NCBI RefSeq assembly: GCF_033097365.1
Contig: NZ_AP028461.1
Coordinates: forward strand, 248,001-312,000
Direction: 5' to 3'
DNA from: Actinoplanes sichuanensis
GTDB lineage: Bacteria; Actinomycetota; Actinomycetes; Mycobacteriales; Micromonosporaceae
DNA length: 64,000 nt
The number at the start of each line of letters is the position of its first letter. Within the stretch, counting starts at the first letter, position 1. Under the pieces are notes generated by a model, which saw nothing but the letters and a program-made list of their open reading frames with translations, was not told the origin of the DNA and ran no database searches. Made by a program: the position numbers and the translations under genes. Shown one piece after another: positions 26,355 through 33,911 of the stretch.

Positions 26355-27178
26355 CCGCGCTCTCGATCCCCGGGGTCCGTCGGGCCGTTCCGTTCGCCGC
26401 CGTCATCTGCGCCCTCGTCGTTCTCGTGGCGGTCCTCGCGCCGTGGATCGCGCCCTACGACCCGAACGCGCTCGACCCACTCGACGCCTACGCGCCGTTC
26501 TCCGCGGCGCACCCACTCGGCACCGACGACCTCGGCCGCGACCTGCTGTCCCGGCTGATCCACGGCTCGCGGACCAGCCTGGCCGGCCCGCTGATCGTGG
26601 TGCTGGCCGCGGGCACCGTCGGCGCGACGGTGGCGATCGTCGCGGCCTGGTCCGGCGGCTGGTTCGACGCGCTGCTCTCCCGGGCGCTGGACGTGCTGTT
26701 CGCGTTCCCCGGCCTGGTCCTCGCGATCACCGTGGCGGCCCTGTTCGGCAGTGGTTTCGTCACCCCGGTGGTGGCGCTGTCGCTGGCGTTCGTGCCGGTC
26801 ATCGCCCGGGTGATGCGGGCCGCGGCACTGCGTGAACGCAACCTGCCCTACATCGAGGCGCTGCGCGTGCAGGGCTTCGGCGCCTGGCACATCTGCTTGC
26901 GTCACCTGGTCCCGAACCTCGCCCCGCTGCTGATGGTCCAGGCCGCCATCGGCTTCGGCTACGCCATGATCGACCTGGCGTCGATCTCGTTCCTCGGCCT
27001 GGGTCTGCAACCACCGGCCGCCGACTGGGGCTTGATGATCGCGAACGGTCAGCCGTCCATCCTCGCGGGCTTCCCGCAGCAGTCCATCGCGGCCGCGGTC
27101 GCGGTGGTGATCACCGTGGTCGCCTTCACCGCCGTCGCGGAACGGTTGGCCACGCGTTTCGGAGGCGAGGTCCGGTGA
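26351..27178 (+). CDS. ABC transporter permease, DppC type
   Basis: A 275-residue permease of the DppC/OppC type. It shows the N-terminal APYDPN and HPLGTDDLGRDLLSRLIHG segments of the family, the EAA-type loop EALRVQGFGAWHICLRHLVPN, and the conserved DLASISFLGLGLQPPAADWG. The ATG at 26351 overlaps the preceding stop in ATGA. Its last 10 codons lie inside a tandem repeat (27149-27279) that also supplies the ribosome binding site of the next gene. Confidence 0.92.
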   Translation: MTALSIPGVRRAVPFAAVICALVVLVAVLAPWIAPYDPNALDPLDAYAPFSAAHPLGTDDLGRDLLSRLIHGSRTSLAGPLIVVLAAGTVGATVAIVAAWSGGWFDALLSRALDVLFAFPGLVLAITVAALFGSGFVTPVVALSLAFVPVIARVMRAAALRERNLPYIEALRVQGFGAWHICLRHLVPNLAPLLMVQAAIGFGYAMIDLASISFLGLGLQPPAADWGLMIANGQPSILAGFPQQSIAAAVAVVITVVAFTAVAERLATRFGGEVR

Positions 27179-27279
27179 GGCGGCTCGAATCGGAACGGCC
27201 GGCGTTTCGGCGGTGCGGTCCGGTGAGGCGGCTCGAATCGGAACGGCCGGCCACGCGTTTCGGAGGTGACGTCCGTTGA
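27149..27279 (+). repeat. Partial triplication at the permease/ATPase junction
   Basis: Three degenerate copies stand in tandem: 27149-27201 (53 bases), 27202-27249 (48 bases, missing the first few) and 27250-27279 (30 bases, truncated). The block GTCCGGTGAGGCGGCTCGAA is identical in copies 1 and 2, and GCCACGCGTTTCGGAGG in copies 1 and 3. Copy 1 holds the permease stop codon and copy 3 holds the GGAGGTGA site and TTG start of the ATPase gene. The duplication has opened a 97-base gap in an otherwise overlapping operon. Confidence 0.85.
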
Positions 27280-28208
27280 CGCTGTTGACGCTCGATCGGT
27301 TGGCCCTCGCCATCGACGGCCGGCCGGTCCTCAGACAGGTGTCCCTCGACGTCGCCGCCGGTGAGGCGGTCGGTCTGGTCGGTGAGTCCGGCTCGGGCAA
27401 GTCGATGACCGTCAAGTCGGTGGTGCGACTGTTGCCACCCGGTGCCACGGTCGGCGGGACGGTCCGGTTCGACGGCGCCGACGTCCATGCCCTGAACGCG
27501 GCCGGGCTCCGGCGAATGCGGTCCCGGGACGTCGCCATGGTCTTCCAGGACCCGCGCGCCGTCGTCAATCCGGTGCGCACGGTCGGCGACTTCCTCACCG
27601 AGGTGCTGCGCGACCAGGGCATGCCGCGGGGCGCGGCCATCGAGAAAGCCGTCCGGTCACTGTCCGAGGTCGGCGTCGGCGATGCCGGGCGACGGTTGAC
27701 TCAGCGGCCGTACGAGCTGAGCGGCGGCCTGCTCCAGCGGGTGGTGATCGCGGCCGCCCTGCTCACCGAACCGCGCCTGATCCTGGCCGACGAACCGACC
27801 ACCGCCCTGGACGTGACCACCCAGGAGGAGGTGGTGGCGATCCTCGACGAGCAGCGTCGCCTCCGCGGGACCGCGCTCCTGTTCATCACCCACGACCTGG
27901 AACTGGCCGCGGCCGTCTGCGACCGGATCGCCGTCATGTACGCGGGCGAGATCGTCGAGATCCTGCCCGCGGCCCGGCTGCACGACGACGCCCGGCACCC
28001 GTACACCCGGGCGCTGCTCGCGGCCCGGCCCGGCGCGGTCGCCCCCGGACAGCGGCTGCTCACCGTGCCCGGCACCCCGCAGTCGGCGCTGACCGCCCCG
28101 GCCGGCTGCGTCTTCGCCGACCGCTGCCCACACGCCGAGGCCCGATGCCGCGACGAACGGCCGGTCTTCACCGGCTCGGCCGCCTGCCACCTGCTGGAGG
28201 TGCTCTGA
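27276..28208 (+). CDS. ABC transporter ATP-binding protein, DppD type
   Basis: A 310-residue ATPase. Walker A is GESGSGKS, the signature is LSGGLLQR (more often LSGGMRQR), Walker B is LILADEPTTALD, and the switch His follows in FITHD. The C-terminal extension with VFADRCPHAEARC is typical of oligopeptide ATPases; its Cys residues can carry an iron-sulfur cluster in some members. The TTG at 27276 lies 6 bases after a perfect GGAGGTGA, inside the repeat. It forms the ATPase pair with the next protein. Confidence 0.92.
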   Translation: MTLLTLDRLALAIDGRPVLRQVSLDVAAGEAVGLVGESGSGKSMTVKSVVRLLPPGATVGGTVRFDGADVHALNAAGLRRMRSRDVAMVFQDPRAVVNPVRTVGDFLTEVLRDQGMPRGAAIEKAVRSLSEVGVGDAGRRLTQRPYELSGGLLQRVVIAAALLTEPRLILADEPTTALDVTTQEEVVAILDEQRRLRGTALLFITHDLELAAAVCDRIAVMYAGEIVEILPAARLHDDARHPYTRALLAARPGAVAPGQRLLTVPGTPQSALTAPAGCVFADRCPHAEARCRDERPVFTGSAACHLLEVL

Positions 28209-28921
28209 TGCTGGAAGTGCGTGACCTGCGCAAAGAGTTCAAGGGCGGGATCGCGGTCGACGGGGTCAGCTTCACCGTGCCGGCCGGTGGCTCGCTGGCC
28301 GTGGTCGGCGAATCCGGCTCCGGCAAGACCACCTGCGCCCGGATCGTCACCGGGTTGGAGAAGGCCACCTCCGGGACGGTCACCCGGCACGGCTCGGTCC
28401 AGATGGTGTTCCAGGACCCGTACCAGAGCCTCGATCGTCGCCAGACGGTCCGCGGTTGCCTGGCCGAGGTCCTCGCCCACCACCGCAAGGACCCGGCCCG
28501 GATCGGTGAGCTGCTCGACCTGGTCGGCCTGGACCGGCGGCTCGCCGACGCGCTGCCCCGGCACCTGTCCGGTGGGCAGCGGCAGCGGGTGGCGATCGCC
28601 CGGGCCCTGGCCGCCGAGCCGCGACTGCTGGTGCTCGACGAGGCGGTCGCCGCGCTCGACGTCTCGATCCAGGCGCAGATCCTGAACCTGCTGGTCGACG
28701 CGCGGGCCGCGACCGGGGTGGCCTACCTGTTCATCACCCACGACCTGTCGGTGGTGCGGCACGTCTGCGACGAGGTGGTGGTGATGTCGCGCGGGCGGGT
28801 CGTCGAGTCCGGGCCGGTGGAGCGGGTGCTGGGCCGGCCGGAACACGAATACACCCGCCGGCTGGTGGCCTCGGTGCCCCGGCCCGGCTGGGTCCCGGCG
28901 CGGGCGGTCAGTCGTGGCTGA
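28208..28921 (+). CDS. ABC transporter ATP-binding protein, DppF type
   Basis: A 237-residue ATPase with Walker A GESGSGKT, signature HLSGGQRQRVAIARALA, Walker B LLVLDEAVAALD (Ala in place of the common Pro/Thr), and FITHDLSVVRHVCDEV. It is shorter than the DppF average because the C-terminal oligopeptide extension is almost absent. The start shares one base with the previous stop (TGATG). Its 3' end overlaps the convergent TetR gene by 14 bases. Confidence 0.92.
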   Translation: MLEVRDLRKEFKGGIAVDGVSFTVPAGGSLAVVGESGSGKTTCARIVTGLEKATSGTVTRHGSVQMVFQDPYQSLDRRQTVRGCLAEVLAHHRKDPARIGELLDLVGLDRRLADALPRHLSGGQRQRVAIARALAAEPRLLVLDEAVAALDVSIQAQILNLLVDARAATGVAYLFITHDLSVVRHVCDEVVVMSRGRVVESGPVERVLGRPEHEYTRRLVASVPRPGWVPARAVSRG

Positions 28922-29495
28922 GCCGTTCCAGCAGCTGCTCAGCCGCGGTCCGGATCAGGCCGCCGGACGCCACCGGCAGCTGCAGCTCGGCCATCGTCGA
29001 GTTGCCCAGGGCGAGACACCACAGGCCGTACGCCACCGAGCGCCGTGCCCCGGGCGAGGCCCTCGGGTACTCGGCGGCCAGCGCCTGCTCGACCGCCTGC
29101 ACCGCCTGCAGATAGCGCTCCTGAAGGGTGGCCCGGATGCTGTCGTCGGTGATCCCGGCCGTGATCAGCTCGCGGATCACCGTGTCGTCGTCGCCGATCG
29201 GCAGGAACCCGCTGCTGAACAGGTAGTCCATCGCGATCGGCAGCTTCTCCCGGTCGGGCGCCGCGGCGATCTTGCCGGTGAACTCGGCCTCATAGCCGGT
29301 GTAGAGCCAGTTCGCGAAGGCACGCAGCAGGTCGTCGCGGTTGCCGACGTAGTGCCGGACGTGGCTGCGGCTCAGCCCGGACTCCTCGGCGACCCGCTCC
29401 AGGGTCGTCCCGGCCAGGCCGTGTTTCTGCAGGCAGCGAGCGGTCGCCTGCATGATCTGCTCGGTCCGCTCGGTGGCCATGCTCGGACGCCCCAC
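28908..29495 (-). CDS. TetR family transcriptional regulator
   Basis: A 195-residue TetR-type repressor: N-terminal HTH (TTLERVAEESGLSRSHVRHYVGNRDDLL) and a helical ligand-binding domain. The GTG at 29495 has GGGGAGG 5 bases upstream. It stands between the ABC operon, which it meets tail to tail, and the DUF3237 gene, from which it is divergent with an 80-base shared region; it is a likely regulator of the hydrolase genes to its right. That region holds an AT-rich, loosely dyadic stretch (TAATTGATTGTCATTA, 29537-29552) that could be its operator. Confidence 0.88.
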   Translation of the reverse strand: MGRPSMATERTEQIMQATARCLQKHGLAGTTLERVAEESGLSRSHVRHYVGNRDDLLRAFANWLYTGYEAEFTGKIAAAPDREKLPIAMDYLFSSGFLPIGDDDTVIRELITAGITDDSIRATLQERYLQAVQAVEQALAAEYPRASPGARRSVAYGLWCLALGNSTMAELQLPVASGGLIRTAAEQLLERLSHD

Positions 29496-29575
29496 GTCGC
29501 CTCCCCCTCCCGGGTCAGTGTGCCCGCCGTACAGCCTAATTGATTGTCATTATGGAAAAGAAAACGAGGTTGTTG

Positions 29576-30028
29576 ATGTCCGAACTGCCTGACCCTCGGT
29601 TGGTGTTCGCCTTCGAGGCGCGGGTCGACGTCGGTGCGACCGTGCACATCGGGCGCGGCCTGGACTTCACCCCGATCACCGGTGGCACCGTCCACGGCCC
29701 CCGCCTGTCCGGCCGGGTACTGGCCGGTGGCGGCGACTGGTCCACCACCCACGACGGGGTCACCGAACTCGACGCGCACTACCTGCTCCAGGCCGACGAC
29801 GGGGCGGTCATCGACATCCGCAACCGCGGGTTCTGGCGGGCCACCCCGGAGATCGACGCCCGGGTCGAGGCGGGGGAGGACCTGCCGGAGACCGACTACT
29901 ACTACCGGACCAGCCCGGTGTTCCGCACCGACGTTCCGCAACATCGCGGGCTCGCCGAATCGGTGTTCGTGGGGCTGGCCCGGGGTGAGCGCGGGCAGGT
30001 CTGCATCCGTTTCTTCGAGGTGCTCTGA
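29576..30028 (+). CDS. DUF3237 family protein
   Basis: A 150-residue beta-barrel-like protein of the DUF3237 family, cytoplasmic and of unknown activity; relatives occur in aromatic and terpenoid catabolic clusters. The family pattern is visible in the N-terminal PRLVFAFEARVDVG strand and the central GGDWSTTHDGVTELDAHYLLQADDGAVIDIRNRGF. The ATG at 29576 has GAGG 6 bases upstream. It begins a coupled run: its stop is followed after one base by the first of three micro-ORFs leading to the CocE-type hydrolase. Confidence 0.85.
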   Translation: MSELPDPRLVFAFEARVDVGATVHIGRGLDFTPITGGTVHGPRLSGRVLAGGGDWSTTHDGVTELDAHYLLQADDGAVIDIRNRGFWRATPEIDARVEAGEDLPETDYYYRTSPVFRTDVPQHRGLAESVFVGLARGERGQVCIRFFEVL

Positions 30029-30029
30029 C

Positions 30030-30122
30030 ATGACCGCCTGCACCGAACGGCAACCACCGCCACCGAATCGCGACGCTGCAGGTGAGGGCCAGAAGGGCAT
30101 GTCGAAGGAGGCACAGCCATGA
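30030..30122 (+). CDS. Micro-ORF 1 of the tandem repeat (30 residues)
   Basis: Encodes a 30-residue hydrophilic peptide with one Cys (residue 4), a run of four prolines (residues 9-12) and a basic/acidic C-terminal half. GAGGTG from the end of the DUF3237 gene lies 7 bases before the ATG. The TGA overlaps the next ATG in ATGA, so ribosomes could pass straight on to micro-ORF 2. No similarity to a known family is recognised. It may be a real peptide or a translational relay. Confidence 0.5.
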   Translation: MTACTERQPPPPNRDAAGEGQKGMSKEAQP

Positions 30123-30211
30123 CCGCCTGCACCGAACGGCAACCACCGCCACCGAATCGCGACGCTGCGGGTGAGGGCCAGAAGGGCATGTCGAAGGGGG
30201 TACAGCCATGA
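30119..30211 (+). CDS. Micro-ORF 2 of the tandem repeat (30 residues)
   Basis: Second copy. The peptide differs from copies 1 and 3 at residues 26 and 27 (Gly-Val instead of Glu-Ala). AAGGAGG lies 7 bases before its ATG. It is joined to both neighbours by ATGA overlaps. Confidence 0.5.
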   Translation: MTACTERQPPPPNRDAAGEGQKGMSKGVQP

Positions 30212-30300
30212 CCGCCTGCACCGAACGGCAACCACCGCCACCGAATCGCGACGCTGCGGGTGAGGGCCAGAAGGGCATGTCGAAGGAGGCACAGCCATGA
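30208..30300 (+). CDS. Micro-ORF 3 of the tandem repeat (30 residues)
   Basis: Third copy, peptide identical to copy 1 with a synonymous change at the Ala-17 codon. Its ribosome binding site is AAGGGGG. Its stop codon overlaps the ATG of the CocE-type hydrolase, so the hydrolase is last in a chain of four ATGA or near-ATGA junctions. Confidence 0.5.
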   Translation: MTACTERQPPPPNRDAAGEGQKGMSKEAQP

Positions 30301-31955
30301 CCATCTCCGTGCAGCGGACCGGGCCGGGGCCGCTCTCTCCCGACGCCACCCAGTACATGGTGCGGATGCGCGACGGTGTGCATCTGGCCACCGACGTCTA
30401 CCTGCCGGCCGGTGACATCGAGCCCGGACCGACCGTGCTCACCCGGCTGCCGTACGACAAGTGCGGCGAGTACACGTTCATGCCGCGGATCGCCGCCTAC
30501 TTCACCGCCCGCGGCTACCGGATGGTCGTGCAGGACGTGCGCGGCAAATTCCGCTCCGAGGGTGAGACGCTGCTCTTCGTCAACGAGGCGTACGACGGGT
30601 ACGACACCCTGGACTGGGTGATCAACCAGCCGTGGTCGGACGGGACCGTCGGGATGTGGGGCGACTCGTACTACGGCTACACCCAGTGGGCGGCCGCGTC
30701 GACCGGGCATCCGGCCCTCAAGGCGATGGTGCCCCGGGTCACCGGCACCCGGCTCGGTGAGCTGCCGGTCCCCGTTCCGGGTCGGCGCACCCACGACGTC
30801 GAGATGTCGGTGCACCGGTTCTACCCCCTGTCGATGTTCCACGACCGGGACATCCTGGACTGGGCGATCGACTGGACCCGGCGGCCGCTCGCCGCGCAGG
30901 TCGAGGAGTTCTTCACCGCCGTCGGCAGCCGATCCGCGTCGTACGACCTGTGGTTCCCGCACCCGGTCAGCCTGCGCCGCTTCCCGGCCGGGAGCCCGTT
31001 CGACGCGCCCGCCGTGCCGGTGCTGATGACCATCGGGTGGTGGGACAACTGCGCGCCCTGGCAGTGGTCCGACCACCGGGAGCTGCAGCGGCGGCCGGGC
31101 TGGGCGCGCAACGAATACCTGCTGCTCGAAGCCATCGACCACGAGAACACCAGCCACTTCGAACCCGGGGTGCCGGCGTCGGTGGATCGGATGGCGGCGC
31201 GCTACCTGGACCCGGCGATCGAGTTCTTCGACGTGTTCCTGCGCGGGGCCGACGCCGACATCCCCCGCGTGCGGTGGCAGTTGGCCAACACCGGGGACCC
31301 GACACTGCGCTCCTCGCCGGTGTGGCCGCCGGCTGCGGCGTACCCCCTGGTGTGGCGGTTGGCCGACGCCGGGGAAACGGCGAGCGGACCGGCGGGCGGA
31401 ACCCTTGAACCGGTCTCCGCCGCCGCGGCCGCCCCGGCCGGGGGCGTCGCGGTCTGGACCCACGACGCCGCCGACCCGGTGCCCTCGCCGGTGACCGACC
31501 CCTTCGCCTTCCTGCGCGAATTCCCGGACGAGCGGCATCTCGCCGAACGGTCCGACGTGCTGGTCTTCACCGCGGCGCCGGTGACCGGGCCGCTCGACCT
31601 GGCCGGGCCGATCCGCCTCGACGCCGTGATCGGCTCGGACGGGCCCGAGATGGACCTGTTCGTGCGGCTCACCGACGTCGCCCCGGACGGTGCCACCCGC
31701 CTCGTCGCCCGCGGCCAGCAGACCGTCCTGGACCCGGGCGACGCCTTCGCCGTGACGATCGATCTCGGTCACACCGGTTACCGGCTGCCCGCCGGCCACG
31801 CGCTGCGGCTCACCCTGGCCAGCTCGGACGCGCCCGAGTTCGTGCCCGCTCCGGGCACCGGCGAGCACCGCTGGACGGCCGCCGAGACCATCCCCAACCA
31901 GCAGCGCCTGCACCTCGGCGCCACCCGCCTGACCTGCACCGTCCTCCCCTGCTGA
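30297..31955 (+). CDS. CocE/NonD family hydrolase
   Basis: A 552-residue alpha/beta hydrolase of the CocE/X-Pro dipeptidyl-peptidase group. The nucleophile Ser is in GMWGDSYYG; the Asp and His of the triad are likely in IGWWDNCAP and EAIDHEN. A C-terminal jelly-roll domain starts near residue 360. No signal peptide is present, so it is cytoplasmic. Such enzymes split esters or amides including acyl-amino esters. The ATG at 30297 overlaps the stop of micro-ORF 3, with AAGGAGG 7 bases upstream. The amidase gene follows after 22 bases. Confidence 0.9.
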   Translation: MTISVQRTGPGPLSPDATQYMVRMRDGVHLATDVYLPAGDIEPGPTVLTRLPYDKCGEYTFMPRIAAYFTARGYRMVVQDVRGKFRSEGETLLFVNEAYDGYDTLDWVINQPWSDGTVGMWGDSYYGYTQWAAASTGHPALKAMVPRVTGTRLGELPVPVPGRRTHDVEMSVHRFYPLSMFHDRDILDWAIDWTRRPLAAQVEEFFTAVGSRSASYDLWFPHPVSLRRFPAGSPFDAPAVPVLMTIGWWDNCAPWQWSDHRELQRRPGWARNEYLLLEAIDHENTSHFEPGVPASVDRMAARYLDPAIEFFDVFLRGADADIPRVRWQLANTGDPTLRSSPVWPPAAAYPLVWRLADAGETASGPAGGTLEPVSAAAAAPAGGVAVWTHDAADPVPSPVTDPFAFLREFPDERHLAERSDVLVFTAAPVTGPLDLAGPIRLDAVIGSDGPEMDLFVRLTDVAPDGATRLVARGQQTVLDPGDAFAVTIDLGHTGYRLPAGHALRLTLASSDAPEFVPAPGTGEHRWTAAETIPNQQRLHLGATRLTCTVLPC

Positions 31956-31977
31956 GCCTCCCTTCCTAAGGACCGAA

Positions 31978-33384
31978 ATGGACGTCACCCACCTCACCGC
32001 CACCGAGATCGCCGCGGGTGTCCGCGATGGCCGCCTCACCGCGGCCGCCGTCGTGGAGGCGCACCTGGCCCGCATCGAAGAGGTGAATCCGCAGGTCAAC
32101 GCGGTCACCGTGGTTCTCGCCGACCGGGCGCGGGAGGCGGCGGCCGACCTCGACGCCCGGATCGCCGACGGGCAGGCGCCCGGGCCGCTGGCCGGCGTGC
32201 CGATCACCGTGAAGGAGAACATCGACCTGACCTGGTCGGCGACCACGTCCGGGCTGCCTTTCGCGGCCGGCGACGTCCCGGCCGCCAACGCGACCTTCGT
32301 CGACCGGCTGCTGGCGGCCGGAGCCATTCCGGTCGGGCGCGGGAACATGCCCGACATCGGGCTGCGCTGGGACACCGACAACGACCTTTACGGGCGTACG
32401 GCCAATCCGTGGGACCCGGCCCGGGTGCCCGGCGGCTCCAGTGGCGGCGACGCGGTCGCGGTCGCCACCGGGATGGCCGCAGCCGGGCTCGGCAACGATT
32501 ACGGCGGTTCGCTGCGGCTGCCCGCCCACGCCGCCGGGATCACCGCGTTGCGGCCCTCCGCCGGGCGGGTCGCCGCACCCGGACGCGGGGTCGAGCCGCT
32601 GCCGCTGTCTCTTCAGCAGATGGCGGTCAACGGTCCGCTGGCCCGTTCGGTGGCCGACCTCGACCTGATCTTCGGGCTGATGCACGGCGCCGACGACTTC
32701 GACCCGCTGTCGGTCACCGTCGAGCACCCCGCGGGGTACGACGGCCCGCGCCGCGTCGCCGTCACCGTCGACCCGGCCGGCTGGGGTGAGGTCGACCCCG
32801 AGGTGGTCGCCGCGATCAGGTCGGCCGCCGGGGCGCTGGCCGCCGCCGGCTGGGCGGTCGAGGAGGTGGAACCGCCCGCCGTGGACCGGTGCGCCACCCT
32901 CTGGCGGCAGCTGTCGTCGACCGAGAACGCGCCCATGCTGCTCACCCCCGGTGTCTTCCCGGGGCCGCTGTCCGAGGGCACGGTCCGATACTTCCGGGAC
33001 AACATCGCGGACGTGCGGTTGCTCGACACGTCGGCCGCCTACCAGGGCGCGTGGGCGGAACGGTTCGTGCACGCGGCGGCGTGGCTGGCGTTCCACGTGC
33101 GGTACCCGATCGTGCTCGGGCCGGTCACCACCCGCCCGATGCCGGAGATCGGCTACGACCTGAGCGGCCCGGCCGCGGCCACCGCACTGTGGAAGGCCCA
33201 CCGTCTCCTGGTCACCGCCAACTTCCTGGGTCTGCCCGCGGTGGCCGTGCCGACCGGGGTGTCCGGCCGGCGGCCGCTCGGCGTCCAGGTGATCGCCCGC
33301 CGGAACGGCGAGCACATCGCCCTGGCCGCGGCCCGCGACATCGAGGCCGCCTTCCCGCCGATCACCCCGGTCCGCCCGGCCTGA
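31978..33384 (+). CDS. Amidase (amidase signature family)
   Basis: A 468-residue cytoplasmic amidohydrolase of the amidase-signature family. The Ser-cisSer-Lys triad can be placed: Lys79 in VPITVKEN, Ser154 in the GGSSGGD loop and Ser178 in DYGGSLRLPA, with the 24-residue Ser-Ser spacing of the family. It hydrolyses a carboxamide to acid and ammonia; the substrate is unknown. AAGGA is 5 bases before the ATG. Together with the CocE-type hydrolase it could process what the ABC importer brings in. The gene is convergent with the MarR gene, 9 bases away. Confidence 0.92.
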   Translation: MDVTHLTATEIAAGVRDGRLTAAAVVEAHLARIEEVNPQVNAVTVVLADRAREAAADLDARIADGQAPGPLAGVPITVKENIDLTWSATTSGLPFAAGDVPAANATFVDRLLAAGAIPVGRGNMPDIGLRWDTDNDLYGRTANPWDPARVPGGSSGGDAVAVATGMAAAGLGNDYGGSLRLPAHAAGITALRPSAGRVAAPGRGVEPLPLSLQQMAVNGPLARSVADLDLIFGLMHGADDFDPLSVTVEHPAGYDGPRRVAVTVDPAGWGEVDPEVVAAIRSAAGALAAAGWAVEEVEPPAVDRCATLWRQLSSTENAPMLLTPGVFPGPLSEGTVRYFRDNIADVRLLDTSAAYQGAWAERFVHAAAWLAFHVRYPIVLGPVTTRPMPEIGYDLSGPAAATALWKAHRLLVTANFLGLPAVAVPTGVSGRRPLGVQVIARRNGEHIALAAARDIEAAFPPITPVRPA

Positions 33385-33393
33385 CCGCCGGTT

Positions 33394-33804
33394 TCAGGCC
33401 ATCGACTGCCAGGCCGTGATCAGGGACTGACGGAAACCGGCCGCCTGGTCCTCGGTCAGCTTGGTGATCATGCGGGACTCCAGGTCACGGACCGGGGCGT
33501 CGACCGCCGCGAGCAGCGCCCGACCTTCGGCGGTGAGGTGGATGAGCAGTTCGCGGCGGTTGGCCGGGTTGCGTTCGCGGCGGATCAGGCCGCGTGTCTC
33601 CAGGGCCCGGACCAGATCGGCGGTGGACTGGGCGGTGACGAACGAGTCGCGGGCGAGCTGGGCCGCGGACAGGCCGTCGTGGCGTTCCAGGACGGTGAGC
33701 GCCGTGTACTGGAGCGCGGTGATGCCATGCCCGCGGACCACCTCGTCGAGACGGGCGCGCACCGCGAGTTCGAGCTGTTTCACCAGGTAGAGCAGTGATG
33801 GCAT
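33394..33804 (-). CDS. MarR family transcriptional regulator
   Basis: A 136-residue winged-helix dimeric regulator. The recognition helix and wing (LARDSFVTAQSTADLVRALETRGLIRRERNPANRRELLIHLTAEG) are classic MarR. TAATCT ends 7 bases before the ATG on its strand, indicating a leaderless transcript. It is divergent from the SDR operon, and the 107-base region between them holds two dyads, so it probably represses both itself and the operon, with relief by a phenolic or acyl-CoA ligand as in many MarR proteins. Confidence 0.9.
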   Translation of the reverse strand: MPSLLYLVKQLELAVRARLDEVVRGHGITALQYTALTVLERHDGLSAAQLARDSFVTAQSTADLVRALETRGLIRRERNPANRRELLIHLTAEGRALLAAVDAPVRDLESRMITKLTEDQAAGFRQSLITAWQSMA

Positions 33805-33822
33805 GGGCGGCAGATTACACCA

Positions 33823-33876
33823 TTGACAGGAAACCTGATCGTCATCCAGGATCAGATCAACAGGATTCCTGTTGAT
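33823..33876. promoter_or_regulatory. MarR operator region
   Basis: A perfect dyad with 10-base arms ATCAACAGGA around one T lies at 33856-33876. A second, shorter dyad CAGG-AAA-CCTG lies at 33827-33837, next to the MarR promoter. Both share the CAGGA half-site. Assigned to the MarR protein by position. Confidence 0.75.
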
Positions 33877-33911
33877 TGAGGAACCGAAAAATCCGTGAGA
33901 GGTTGATGAGC

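Larger units (their letters stand above)
30030..30296 (+). repeat. Three perfect-length 89-base tandem repeats
   Basis: Units start at 30030, 30119 and 30208 and differ by only a few substitutions. Each unit begins ATGACCGCCTGC, ends with an AAGG(A/G)GG ribosome binding site and CAGCC, and is followed directly by the next ATG; after the third comes the ATGACC of the hydrolase gene at 30297. As 89 is not a multiple of 3, the copies cannot fuse into one frame, but each carries a complete micro-ORF. Confidence 0.95.

Noticed and set aside
30030..30296. CRISPR array
   Set aside because: The 89-base units are contiguous without spacers, have no palindromic repeat and lie inside an operon; no cas genes are near.
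29808..32381. 857-codon open frame on the minus strand across the hydrolase and the 89-base repeats
   Set aside because: It is antisense to clear DUF3237 and CocE genes, has Arg/Gly/His-rich composition typical of high-GC shadow frames and shows no domain. Only its repetition at the 89-base units looks striking, and that is due to the repeat.
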